Below, one piece after another: positions 9,762 through 19,597 of a stretch of 64,000 nucleotides of DNA. The position numbers and the translations under genes were made by a program. Numbering within the stretch: position 1 is the first letter of the stretch; every line of letters starts with the position of its first letter. This DNA comes from Pseudomonas denitrificans (nom. rej.) (GTDB taxonomy: Bacteria; Pseudomonadota; Gammaproteobacteria; Pseudomonadales; Pseudomonadaceae). The notes beneath the pieces were generated by a model. It ran no database searches, was not told the origin of the DNA, and saw only the letters and a list, made by a program, of their open reading frames with translations. The stretch lies in the NCBI RefSeq assembly GCF_008807415.1, contig NZ_CP043626.1, positions 434,001-498,000 of the forward strand, given 5' to 3'.

Positions 9762-11717
9762 ATGACAGCGGCATCCGTGTACCCCGTGCGTCCCGAAGTG
9801 GCCGCGACCACTCTGACCGACGAGGCCACCTACAAGAAGCTGTACCAGCAGTCGGTGGTCAACCCCGACGGCTTCTGGCGCGAACAGGCCCAGCGCATCG
9901 ACTGGATCAAGCCGTTCACCAAGGTCAAGCAGACCTCCTTCGACGATCACCACGTGGACATCAAGTGGTTCGCCGATGGCACCCTGAACCTCTCCTACAA
10001 CTGCCTCGACCGCCACCTGGCCGAGCGCGGCGACCAGCTCGCCATCATCTGGGAAGGCGACGATCCTTCCGAGCACCGTGAAATCACCTACCGCGAGCTG
10101 CACGAGCAGGTCTGCAAGTTCGCTAACGCCCTGCGCGGCCAGGACGTGCACCGTGGCGACGTGGTGACCATCTACATGCCGATGATCCCGGAAGCCGTGG
10201 TCGCCATGCTGGCCTGCGCCCGCATCGGTGCGATCCATTCCGTTGTGTTCGGCGGCTTCTCCCCCGAAGCCCTGGCCGGCCGCATCATCGACTGCCGTTC
10301 CAAGGTGGTGATCACCGCCGACGAAGGTCTGCGTGGCGGCAAGAAGACCCCGCTCAAGGCCAACGTCGACGACGCCCTGACCAACCCGGAAACCAACAGT
10401 GTGCAGAAGATCATCGTCTGCAAGCGCACGGGTTCGGACATCAAGTGGAACCAGCACCGCGACGTGTGGTTCGAGGACCTGATGAAGGTCGCCGGCTCCA
10501 CCTGCGCACCGAAGGAAATGGGCGCCGAGGACCCGCTGTTCATCCTCTACACCTCCGGCTCCACCGGCAAACCCAAGGGCGTGCTGCACACCACCGGCGG
10601 CTACCTGGTCTACGCCTCGCTGACCCATGAGCGGGTGTTCGACTACCGTCCGGGTGAAGTCTTCTGGTGCACCGCCGACATCGGCTGGGTCACCGGTCAC
10701 ACCTACGTCGTCTACGGCCCGTTGGCCAACGGCGCGACCACCGTGCTGTTCGAGGGCGTGCCGAACTACCCGGACATCTCCCGCGTCGCGAAGATCGTCG
10801 ACAAGCACAAGGTCAACATCCTCTACACCGCCCCGACCGCCATCCGCGCCATGATGGCCGAGGGCAAGGCAGCGGTCGCAGGCGCCGACGGCTCCAGCCT
10901 GCGCCTGCTGGGTTCGGTGGGCGAGCCGATCAATCCGGAAGCCTGGCAGTGGTACTACGAGACCGTCGGCCAGTCGCGCTGCCCGATCGTCGACACCTGG
11001 TGGCAAACCGAAACCGGCGCCTGCCTGATGACCCCACTGCCGGGCGCCCACGGCCTGAAGCCGGGCTCCGCTGCCAAGCCGTTCTTCGGCGTGGTGCCGG
11101 CGCTGGTGGACAACCTGGGCAACATCCTGGAAGGGGCCACCGAGGGCAACCTGGTGATCCTGGATTCCTGGCCGGGCCAGGCGCGCACCCTGTACGGCGA
11201 CCACGACCGCTACGTGGACACCTACTTCAAGACCTTCAAGGGCATGTACTTCACCGGTGACGGCGCCCGCCGCGACGAAGACGGCTACTACTGGATCACC
11301 GGCCGCGTCGATGACGTGCTCAACGTCTCCGGCCACCGCATGGGTACCGCCGAGATCGAGAGCGCCCTGGTCGCCCACCCGAAAGTGGCCGAGGCCGCAG
11401 TGGTTGGCGTACCGCACGACATCAAGGGGCAGGGCATCTATGTCTACGTCACCCTGAATGCCGGCGAGGAAAGCAACGAGCAACTGCGCCAGGAACTGCG
11501 TGCCTGGGTGCGCAAGGAAATCGGCCCGATCGCCACGCCGGATGTGATCCAGTGGGCGCCGGGCCTGCCGAAGACCCGCTCGGGCAAGATCATGCGCCGC
11601 ATCCTGCGCAAGATCGCCACGGCCGAGTACGACACCCTGGGTGATATCTCCACCCTGGCCGATCCGGGTGTGGTGCAGCACCTGATCGATACGCACCAGG
11701 CCATGCGCGCGGCCTGA
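9762..11717 (+). CDS. acsA: Acetyl-CoA synthetase AcsA
   Basis: A 651-residue AMP-forming acetate-CoA ligase: acetate + ATP + CoA gives acetyl-CoA + AMP + PPi. The P-loop motif [11 protein letters not shown] is at about residue 263. WWQTETG (about 412) and [20 protein letters not shown] (hinge and adenylate-binding region) follow. The C-terminal catalytic lysine lies in [15 protein letters not shown] (about 600-615), the site acetylated in the family. Length equals the usual 650 or so. GAGGTAG precedes the start. The short gap from dctPQM and the shared CA-motif control suggest both serve growth on organic acids. Confidence 0.96.
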   Translation: MTAASVYPVRPEVAATTLTDEATYKKLYQQSVVNPDGFWREQAQRIDWIKPFTKVKQTSFDDHHVDIKWFADGTLNLSYNCLDRHLAERGDQLAIIWEGDDPSEHREITYRELHEQVCKFANALRGQDVHRGDVVTIYMPMIPEAVVAMLACARIGAIHSVVFGGFSPEALAGRIIDCRSKVVITADEGLRGGKKTPLKANVDDALTNPETNSVQKIIVCKRTGSDIKWNQHRDVWFEDLMKVAGSTCAPKEMGAEDPLFILYTSGSTGKPKGVLHTTGGYLVYASLTHERVFDYRPGEVFWCTADIGWVTGHTYVVYGPLANGATTVLFEGVPNYPDISRVAKIVDKHKVNILYTAPTAIRAMMAEGKAAVAGADGSSLRLLGSVGEPINPEAWQWYYETVGQSRCPIVDTWWQTETGACLMTPLPGAHGLKPGSAAKPFFGVVPALVDNLGNILEGATEGNLVILDSWPGQARTLYGDHDRYVDTYFKTFKGMYFTGDGARRDEDGYYWITGRVDDVLNVSGHRMGTAEIESALVAHPKVAEAAVVGVPHDIKGQGIYVYVTLNAGEESNEQLRQELRAWVRKEIGPIATPDVIQWAPGLPKTRSGKIMRRILRKIATAEYDTLGDISTLADPGVVQHLIDTHQAMRAA

Positions 11718-11734
11718 TCCGCCGCCCGATGAAA

Positions 11735-11760
11735 AACGCCCCGCTTGCCGGGGCGTTTTT
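11735..11760 (+). terminator. Rho-independent terminator after acsA
   Basis: AACGCCCCG pairs with CGGGGCGTT around a short loop (CTTGC) and continues into a T-run. It lies 17 bases after the acsA stop. Confidence 0.92.
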
Positions 11761-11826
11761 CATTTCTGCGCTTTTGTGCCGGCGGCCCACAATCCACAAT
11801 CGCCGAAGCTCTCCTGGAGCATCAAC

Positions 11827-11906
11827 GTAGGATGGCGTGGAGCGCCGCGATACCCATCAATCCCGGCACTGACCGGATGCGGTTCGCGAGCAAGCTCGCT
11901 CCTACA
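11827..11906. repeat. Dispersed repeats: GTAGGATGG-type half element and REP fragment
   Basis: 11827-11860 carries GTAGGATGGCGTGGAGCGCC with ...GATACCCATCAA, matching the left arm of the full palindromic element at 46195-46275. 11885-11906 carries GCGAGCAAGCTCGCTCCTAC, a common Pseudomonas REP sequence able to form a hairpin. The rest of 11760-12140 shows no convincing gene. Confidence 0.75.
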
Positions 11907-12149
11907 GTGTGCGTCCCTCCCACCGGTAACATTTCCCTGCGACAAAATGAGGCGCCAGGAAACATTTCGCACAGCTTCGGTGCGTCTTTTCTGTCCGCGC
12001 GGAATGAGTCAATATCGCGCACCCCGCGCAGGGACTGAGGTCTGGTATTTGTGGCCCAATTACTGCAAGTAAATTTGGTTTTACTACTCGCTTTCAGATC
12101 ACGTAAAATCCACGCCGTCAAGCCGCCGGGGCTCTGTCTCCGGCGCTTC

Positions 12150-12211
12150 TATAATTACTTGTCGCATTGAAGAAATAACCGCTCCGGGGCTGTCGCTAGA
12201 ATGCCGCTCAC
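12150..12211 (+). promoter_or_regulatory. aotJ promoter region with ArgR half-sites
   Basis: TGTCGC-N8-AA, the Pseudomonas ArgR half-site, occurs at 12160-12175. A second TGTCGC lies at 12191-12196 without the AA. A -10-like TAGAAT at 12197-12202 starts exactly 37 bases after the first half-site, the same spacing as at aruC. A separate TATAAT at 12150-12155 may mark a second, ArgR-independent or ArgR-repressed promoter. An AANAANAA motif (AACAATAA) is at 12260-12267 in the leader. Confidence 0.65.
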
Positions 12212-12344
12212 CCCGGTAGGCGCGCTTTTCACAAGAATCGCGCCGGCAATGCGCAGACGAACAATAACCTTCACTTCTGCACGGGCAGCCTGGGCCAACC
12301 CCTTTCTCCTGCCAATCGAAGCCCTACCCTCGAAGGAGTTACTG

Positions 12345-13123
12345 ATGAAGAAGTTTGCACTTCTCGGTGCGCTGGCCCTGTCCGCGCTTTCCCTGGTTGC
12401 CCACGCTGACGACAAGCCGGTCCGCATCGGCATCGAAGCCGGCTATCCGCCTTTCTCCTTCAAGACTCCCGACGGCAAGCTCGCCGGTTTCGACGTGGAT
12501 ATCGGCAACGCCCTGTGCGAAGAGATGAAGGTCAAATGTACCTGGGTCGAGCAGGAGTTTGACGGCCTGATCCCGGCACTGAAGGTTCGCAAGATCGACG
12601 CCATCCTCTCGTCCATGACCATCACCGACGAGCGCAAGAAGTCCGTGGACTTCACCAACAAGTACTACCACACCCCGCGCGCTTCGTGATGAAGGAAGGC
12701 GTGACCCTGAGCGATCCGCTGGCGGACCTGAAGGGCAAGAAGGTCGGTGTGCTGCGCGCCTCCACCCATGACCGCTACGCCACCGACGTCCTGGCTCCGG
12801 CCGGCATCGAGGTCGTGCGTTACAACTCGCAGAACGAAGCCAACATGGACTTGGTCTCCGGCCGCATCGACGCGACCATGGCTGACTCGGTCAACCTCGA
12901 CGACGGCTTCCTGAAAACCGATGCCGGCAAGGGCTACGCCTTCGTAGGTCCGGAATACAACGATCCGAAGTACTTCGGTGGTGGCGCCGGCATCGCCGTG
13001 CGCAAGGGCGATACCGCCCTGACCGAGAAATTCAACGCGGCCATCGCCGGCATCCGTGCCAACGGCAAGTACAAGGAAGTACAGGACAAGTACTTCAAGT
13101 TCGACGTCTACGGCGAGAACTGA
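12345..13123 (+). pseudogene. aotJ: Arginine/ornithine-binding protein AotJ (single frameshift near 12677)
   Basis: A periplasmic binding protein for L-arginine and ornithine. It has a signal peptide (MKKFALLGALALSALSLVAHA) and the family region VRIGIEAGYPPFSFKTPDGK, GFDVDIGNALCEEM and DGLIPALKVRKIDAI. The frame from ATG 12345 runs to YYHTPRAS-stop at 12689. The native continuation (FVMKEGVTLSDPLADLKGKK to FDVYGEN-stop 13123) is in the next frame. One missing base in the CCCCGCGCGC tract at 12672-12680 explains it; corrected length is 259 residues, as in P. aeruginosa AotJ. First gene of aotJQMOP-argR. Confidence 0.9.
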
Positions 13124-13134
13124 TCCACGTCCAG

Positions 13135-13181
13135 AAGTGGCACAGACCCAGGCCTGATCCTGAAGTTTGTGCCACTTTTTT
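13135..13181 (+). terminator. Leaky terminator/attenuator between aotJ and aotQ
   Basis: AAGTGGCACA (13135-13144) pairs with TGTGCCACTT (13168-13177) over a 23-base loop and runs into TTTTTT. It sits right after aotJ inside the operon, so partial termination would give more AotJ than permease. Confidence 0.78.
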
Positions 13182-13263
13182 ATTGGGGGTGAGCCTGCAG
13201 TCGCGCTCGCCCTGAGCGTCCGTGTCGTTGCGGGCGGCGTCCGGTTTCACGAGGTACGAAATT

Positions 13264-13953
13264 ATGCTCAATGGCTACGGAGCCACCATCGTCGATGGTG
13301 CCTGGCTGACGCTTCAGCTGTCCCTGCTGTCGATGGCCCTGGCGATCGCGCTGGGTCTGCTCGGCGCGGCCATCCGCCTGTCGCCGGTGAAGTGGCTGGC
13401 CTGGTGCGGCGACCTCTATTCCACCGTGATCCGCGGCGTACCGGACCTTGTGCTGATCCTGCTGATTTTCTATGGCGGCCAGGCTGCGGTGAACTGGATC
13501 GCGCCCATGGTCGGCTATGACGACTACATCGACCTCAACCCCTTCGCCTCCGGGGTCGGCACCCTGGGCTTCATCTTCGGCGCCTACCTGTCCGAGACCT
13601 TCCGTGGCGCTTTCATGGCCATCCCGAAAGGGCAGGGCGAGGCCGGCTTCGCCTACGGCATGAGCCCGCTTCAGGTGTTCTTCCGCATCCAGGTGCCGCA
13701 GATGATCCGCCTGGCCATCCCCGGCTTCACCAACAACTGGCTGGTACTGGTCAAGGCCACCGCGCTGATCTCCGTGGTCGGCCTGCAGGACATGATGTTC
13801 AAGGCCAAGCAGGCCTCGGACGCCACCCGCGAACCCTTCACCTATTTCCTCGCCGTGGCGGCGCTGTACCTGGTGGTCACCAGCGTTTCCCTGGTGCTGC
13901 TGCGCATGCTCGAACGCCGCTATTCGGTCGGCGTGAAAGTCGCCGAGCTTTGA
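13264..13953 (+). CDS. aotQ: Arginine/ornithine ABC transporter permease AotQ
   Basis: A 229-residue inner-membrane permease of the HisQ/HisM polar amino acid family. It starts MLNGYGATIVDGAWLTLQLS and has five or so helices. The EAA loop, which contacts the ATPase, is GQGEAGFAYGMSPLQVFFRIQVPQ (about 128-152). GAGG precedes ATG 13264; longer in-frame extensions to 13222 lack support. It works as a heterodimer with AotM, energised by AotP. Confidence 0.93.
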   Translation: MLNGYGATIVDGAWLTLQLSLLSMALAIALGLLGAAIRLSPVKWLAWCGDLYSTVIRGVPDLVLILLIFYGGQAAVNWIAPMVGYDDYIDLNPFASGVGTLGFIFGAYLSETFRGAFMAIPKGQGEAGFAYGMSPLQVFFRIQVPQMIRLAIPGFTNNWLVLVKATALISVVGLQDMMFKAKQASDATREPFTYFLAVAALYLVVTSVSLVLLRMLERRYSVGVKVAEL

Positions 13954-13969
13954 GACCGGGAGCCTGATC

Positions 13970-14668
13970 ATGATTTTCGACTTCTCCGTCATCTGGGACA
14001 GCCTGCCGCTCTACTTCAGCGGCCTGCTGGTGACCCTCAAGCTGCTGGCAATCTCGCTGTTCTTCGGCCTGCTGGCGGCAGTGCCGCTGGCGCTGATGCG
14101 CTGCTCGAAGAACCCGGCGGTGAACCTCCCGGCCTGGCTCTACACCTATGTGATCCGCGGCACCCCGATGCTGGTGCAGCTGTTCCTCATCTATTACGGC
14201 CTGGCACAGTTCGAGGCGGTACGCGAGAGCGCGATGTGGCCGCTGCTGTCCAACGCCACCTTCTGCGCCTGCGCAGCCTTTGCCATCAACACCAGCGCCT
14301 ACACCGCGGAGATCCTCGCCGGTAGCATCCGCGCCACCCCGCACGGCGAGATCGAAGCCGCCAAGGCCATGGGCATGTCGCGGCTCAAGCTGTACCGCCG
14401 CATCCTGCTGCCCTCGGCCCTGCGCCGCGCGCTGCCGCAGTACAGCAACGAAGTGATCATGATGCTGCAGACCACGAGCCTTGCGTCCATCGTGACCCTG
14501 GTGGACATCACCGGCGCCGCGCGCACCGTGTACTCGCAGTACTACCTGCCGTTCGAGGCGTTCATCACCGCCGGCATCTTCTACCTGATCATGACCTTTA
14601 CCCTGGTGCGCCTGTTCAAGCTGGCCGAGCGCCGCTGGCTGGCCTATCTCGCGCCGCGCAAGCACTGA
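13970..14668 (+). CDS. aotM: Arginine/ornithine ABC transporter permease AotM
   Basis: A 232-residue HisM-type permease, partner of AotQ. Its EAA loop is GEIEAAKAMGMSRLKLYRRI (about 125-145), and RGTPMLVQLFLIYYGLAQFE is the conserved HisM/GlnP-type region. It starts 16 bases after aotQ with GGGAGCC upstream of ATG 13970. About five membrane helices are visible. Confidence 0.94.
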   Translation: MIFDFSVIWDSLPLYFSGLLVTLKLLAISLFFGLLAAVPLALMRCSKNPAVNLPAWLYTYVIRGTPMLVQLFLIYYGLAQFEAVRESAMWPLLSNATFCACAAFAINTSAYTAEILAGSIRATPHGEIEAAKAMGMSRLKLYRRILLPSALRRALPQYSNEVIMMLQTTSLASIVTLVDITGAARTVYSQYYLPFEAFITAGIFYLIMTFTLVRLFKLAERRWLAYLAPRKH

Positions 14669-14678
14669 GGAATACACC

Positions 14679-15789
14679 GTGGAACGTATCGATCATCTGC
14701 TGCCGTGGAGCAGCCTGGGTAGCGAGCGCCGCCTGAGCGTTTTCCGCTACGGCACGGGCCCGCGCAAGGTCTACATCCAGTCCAGCCTGCACGCCGACGA
14801 GCTGCCGGGCATGCGCACCGCCTGGGAGCTCAAGCAGCGCCTGGCCGACCTCGAGTCGCGCGGGCAACTGAACTGCGTCGTCGAGCTGGTGCCGGTGGCC
14901 AACCCCATCGGCCTGGGCCAGACCCTGCAGGCCAGCCATCTGGGCCGTTTCGAGTTTGGCAGCGGGAAGAACTTCAACCGCGATTTCGTCGAGCTGAGCG
15001 CTCTGGTTGCCGAGCGTGTCGGCGACCAACTGGGCGCCGATGAAGCTGCCAACGTCGAGCTGATCCGCCAGGCCATGCGTGATGGCCTCGACGCGCTGCC
15101 GCCGGCCTCGTCCGAGCTGCAGGGCATGCAGCGCATCCTGCTGCGCCACGCCTGCGACGCCGAAGTGGTGCTCGACCTGCACTGCGACTTCGACGCCGCC
15201 ATCCACGTCTACGCGATCCCGCAGCACTGGCCGCGCTGGAAGTCCCTGGCAGCGCGTCTGAAAGCCGGCGTCGCTCTGCTTGCCGAAGATTCCGGCGGCA
15301 GTTCCTTCGACGAATCCTGTTCGCTGCCCTGGCTGCGCCTGGCGCAGGCCTTCCCGCAGGTGGCAATTCCGCTCGCGTGCCTGGCGACCACCGTCGAACT
15401 GGGCGGCGTGGGCGATACCCGCGTCGACCAGGGGCAGGCCAATGCCGAGGCCATCCTCGGCTTCCTCGCCGAGCAGGGCCTGATCGCCGGCGACTGGCCG
15501 GCGGCACCGGCCGAATGCTGCGAGGGCATGCCCTTCGAAGGCACCGAATATCTCTACGCACCTCACGTTGGCGTGGTGAGTTTCCTGCGCAAGGCGGGGG
15601 TGGGTGGAGAAGGGCGACGCACTGTTCGAAGTGGTCGACCCGCTGAACGACCAGGTCAGCACCGTTCGCGCCGGCACGTCCGGCGTGCTGTTCGCCATCG
15701 AGCGTGGGCGCTATGCCCAGCCGGGGCTTTGGCTGGCCAAGGTGGCCGGGCGTGAGCCGTTCCGCAAGGGCCGGCTGATCAACGACTGA
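14679..15789 (+). pseudogene. aotO: AotO, succinylglutamate desuccinylase/aspartoacylase-like (single frameshift near 15597)
   Basis: A zinc-dependent M14-like deacylase relative encoded inside the arginine transport operon. It starts at GTG 14679 after GAGGAA, ten bases behind aotM. SSLHADELPG (about 28-37) and LDLHCDF supply the H-x-x-E and His zinc ligands seen in AstE/aspartoacylase enzymes. The frame loses sense after FLRKAG (about 15594). The native tail (KGDALFEVVDPLND to FRKGRLIND) is in another frame and ends at 15789. One extra G in the GGGGG run at 15596-15600 accounts for it; corrected length is 369. Its role in transport is not established. Confidence 0.82.
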
Positions 15790-15806
15790 ATTCGAGAACC
15801 GACACC

Positions 15807-16571
15807 ATGTACAAACTGGAAATCCAGGACCTGCACAAGCGCTACGGCACCCACGAGGTGCTCAAGGGCGTCTCCCTGGCGGCGAAAGCGGGCGACGTGA
15901 TCAGCATCATCGGCTCCTCCGGCTCGGGCAAGAGCACCTTCCTGCGCTGCATCAACCTGCTCGAACAGCCCCATGCGGGCAAGATCCTGCTCAACGGCGA
16001 AGAGCTCAAGCTCGTGCCGAACAAGGACGGCGCGCTCAAGGCTGCCGACGCCAAGCAGCTGCAGCGCATGCGCTCGCGCCTGTCGATGGTGTTCCAGCAC
16101 TTCAACCTGTGGTCGCACATGAGCGCACTGGAAAACGTAATCGAAGCGCCGGTCCATGTGCTGGGCGTATCGAAGAAAGAGGCACTGGAAAAGGCCGAGC
16201 ACTACCTGGCGAAAGTCGGCGTGGCGCACCGCAAGGATGCCTACCCGGCCCACATGTCCGGCGGTGAGCAGCAGCGCGTGGCCATCGCCCGTGCCCTGGC
16301 GGTCGAGCCGGAAGTCATGCTGTTCGACGAACCGACCTCGGCGCTCGACCCCGAGCTGGTCGGCGAAGTCCTGCGCGTGATGCAGGACCTGGCCCAGGAA
16401 GGCCGCACCATGGTGGTAGTGACCCACGAGATGGGCTTCGCCCGCGAGGTTTCCAACCAGTTGGTGTTCCTGCACAAGGGCCTGGTGGAAGAGGCGGGCT
16501 GCCCGAAGGAAGTCCTGGCCAATCCGCAATCCGAACGCCTCAAGCAGTTCCTTTCCGGCAGCTTGAAGTAA
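15807..16571 (+). CDS. aotP: Arginine/ornithine ABC transporter ATP-binding protein AotP
   Basis: A 254-residue ATPase of the HisP/GlnQ polar amino acid family. Walker A is GSSGSGKST (about 34-42), the Q-loop is MVFQHFNLW, the signature is MSGGEQQRVA (about 152), Walker B is VMLFDEP, and the switch His is in VVTHEMGF. It energises AotQM. It follows aotO by 17 bases. Confidence 0.96.
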   Translation: MYKLEIQDLHKRYGTHEVLKGVSLAAKAGDVISIIGSSGSGKSTFLRCINLLEQPHAGKILLNGEELKLVPNKDGALKAADAKQLQRMRSRLSMVFQHFNLWSHMSALENVIEAPVHVLGVSKKEALEKAEHYLAKVGVAHRKDAYPAHMSGGEQQRVAIARALAVEPEVMLFDEPTSALDPELVGEVLRVMQDLAQEGRTMVVVTHEMGFAREVSNQLVFLHKGLVEEAGCPKEVLANPQSERLKQFLSGSLK

Positions 16572-16605
16572 GCTGTCCGTTACAGTCGCCTGGTGACCTG
16601 ATCGC

Positions 16606-17589
16606 ATGACCGCACAACGCATCGGATTCCTCCTCTGGCCGCACACGCGGGCGCTGACCCTCGGTCTGGCCGAGGAGGCCCTGCGGGTCGCCCGCCGACT
16701 GCATCCCGAAGCGCTCTACGAGCCGGTGTTCATGAGCGCCGAGCCGGTGGCCGAGGCCGATGGCTGGCGCTTGCCGGGGCAGGCCTGGAACGGTGTGCTG
16801 GAGCAGTGCCAGCGGATATTCCTGGTCGCCGACGAGATTCCGCAGACGGTCCCCGCGCCACTGGCTGCCGTACTCAAGCAGCTGTCGCGCAGCGGTGTGA
16901 GCATCGGAGCATTGTCCGCCGGTATCTACCCGCTGGCGCAGCTGGGTCTGCTCGACGGTTACCGCGCCGCTGTGCACTGGCGCTGGCACGACGATTTCAC
17001 CGAGCGTTACCCCAAGGTCATCGCCACCAACCACCTGTTCGAGTGGGACCGTGATCGACTCAGTGCTTGCGGCGGCATGGCGGTGCTCGATCTGCTGCTG
17101 GCCGTGCTGTCCCGCGACCATGGTGCGGAGCTGGCGGGCGCAGTCTCCGAAGAGCTGGTGGTGGAGCGCATTCGCGAAGGTTCCGAACGCCAGCGCATCC
17201 CGCTGAAGAACCGCCTGGGCTCCAGTCACCCGAAGCTCACCCAGGCGGTGCTGCTGATGGAGGCGAACATCGAGGAGCCGCTGACCACCGACGAGATCGC
17301 CCAGCACGTGTGCGTCTCGCGCCGCCAGCTGGAGCGCATCTTCAAGCAGTACCTGACCCGCGTGCCCAGCCAGTACTACCTGGAGCTGCGCCTGAACCGC
17401 GCGCGGCAGATGCTCATGCAGACCAGCAAGTCGATCATCCAGATCGGCCTGTCCTGCGGCTTCTCCAGCGGTCCGCACTTCTCCAGCGCCTACCGCAACT
17501 TCTTTGGCGTGACCCCGCGCGAAGATCGCAACCAGCGCCGCGGCCAGGGCGCCGCCGAAGCCGCGCCGGTCGCCACCGAGCGCAGCTGA
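16606..17589 (+). CDS. argR: Arginine-responsive AraC-family regulator ArgR
   Basis: A 327-residue regulator with an N-terminal DJ-1/GATase-like domain (residues about 1-190; IGALSAGIYPLAQLG) and a C-terminal AraC-type double helix-turn-helix (about 215-310; TDEIAQHVCVSRRQLERIFK, LSCGFSSGPHFSSAYRNFFG). This is the Pseudomonas ArgR design, unrelated to E. coli ArgR. It binds TGTCGC-N8-AA half-sites and, with arginine, activates aot and aru while repressing biosynthetic genes. It is the last gene of the aot operon (34 bases after aotP), so it is autoregulated with it. Confidence 0.94.
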   Translation: MTAQRIGFLLWPHTRALTLGLAEEALRVARRLHPEALYEPVFMSAEPVAEADGWRLPGQAWNGVLEQCQRIFLVADEIPQTVPAPLAAVLKQLSRSGVSIGALSAGIYPLAQLGLLDGYRAAVHWRWHDDFTERYPKVIATNHLFEWDRDRLSACGGMAVLDLLLAVLSRDHGAELAGAVSEELVVERIREGSERQRIPLKNRLGSSHPKLTQAVLLMEANIEEPLTTDEIAQHVCVSRRQLERIFKQYLTRVPSQYYLELRLNRARQMLMQTSKSIIQIGLSCGFSSGPHFSSAYRNFFGVTPREDRNQRRGQGAAEAAPVATERS

Positions 17590-17595
17590 TGCAAC

Positions 17596-17823
17596 CTACG
17601 GCATGAAATCGCCCAACTCCTTCCTGGCCGTAGGTATGAGTGCTTCGAGGATTTCCAGCGGAACATCTTGCTGAAACAGATTCACGACGTAGCGCTGATT
17701 CCTGTCGTCCCGGAAAATCTCCAGTATCGGCACGTTATCGGCCCAGCACTCTAGCCCCAGTCCATCTCGTGGATTGACGTCCGAAGCGAACTGAATTCGG
17801 TATTCGATTCCGTTGATCAGCAT
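17596..17823 (-). CDS. Hypothetical protein, 75 aa
   Basis: A small cytosolic protein convergent with argR, with six bases between the two stops. From ATG 17823, with a good ribosome site (GAAGGATGG), it reads MLINGIEYRIQFASDVNPRD to ELGDFMP. It is acidic, has no signal peptide or membrane helix, and is less GC-rich than its neighbours. No family is recognised. It is followed upstream by a repeat element that separates it from aruC. Confidence 0.6.
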   Translation of the reverse strand: MLINGIEYRIQFASDVNPRDGLGLECWADNVPILEIFRDDRNQRYVVNLFQQDVPLEILEALIPTARKELGDFMP

Positions 17824-17855
17824 GTATCCATCCTTCGGTAGCTGGCACGGGGAGC

Positions 17856-17892
17856 GTAGGGCGAATAACCTGGAACAGGTTATCCGCCCTAC
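17856..17892. repeat. GTAGGGCG-type palindromic repeat, copy 1
   Basis: GTAGGGCGAATAACCTG and CAGGTTATCCGCCCTAC are complementary apart from one position, with a 3-base loop. Related elements are at 46326-46403, 52007-52075 and 57609-57638. Confidence 0.85.
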
Positions 17893-18076
17893 AAGGTTTA
17901 CCTGATACTTTCTTGTTGCGCAGTTGGCGAGCAAGGGCCAGGCGCCCCCTTGCTCCTGCATAAAAGCCCCTTCCTGCCTTATTCCTTTTTCCCCCGTTCG
18001 CGCAGCGAACAAATTCCACGACCGCTTGTACCCGCAGCAGGCCGCAGGCCTTACACTGCGCCTTCCCGACGCTTTC

Positions 18077-18170
18077 TGTCGCATTTCCGTAAGCCTCGGC
18101 AATTCGCGGGTTGGCGCTATAACAAGTTGTCGCATGGCGGCAATGACGGCCCGCTGTTCGTCCCTACAAT
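18077..18170 (+). promoter_or_regulatory. aruC promoter with two ArgR half-sites
   Basis: Perfect TGTCGC-N8-AA half-sites occur at 18077-18092 and 18128-18143. A -10-like TACAAT is at 18165-18170, 37 bases after the start of the second half-site, which therefore covers the -35 region. This fits arginine-dependent activation by ArgR. Confidence 0.8.
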
Positions 18171-18184
18171 CCATTCATCGATAG

Positions 18185-19432
<1,248 letters not shown>

Positions 19433-19597
19433 TCCGCCGGCTACGCTGAACCGGCTGGGCCCGCGCCTCGCCGCTCAACCGGTCGGATCGTCCCGGCCGG
19501 TTCTTCGAATGCCCCTATGTGCGCGGCACAGGCCGTGTCGCGCCCATGATTCATCAACCAAGAATCACAATTTTTGTCTGGTTAGAGGAGTGACGCC

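Noticed and set aside
9744..11696. 650-residue reverse-strand open frame opposite acsA
   Set aside because: It mirrors acsA in a GC-rich genome, is rich in His/Gly/Ala/Val, and has no recognisable domain or ribosome site.
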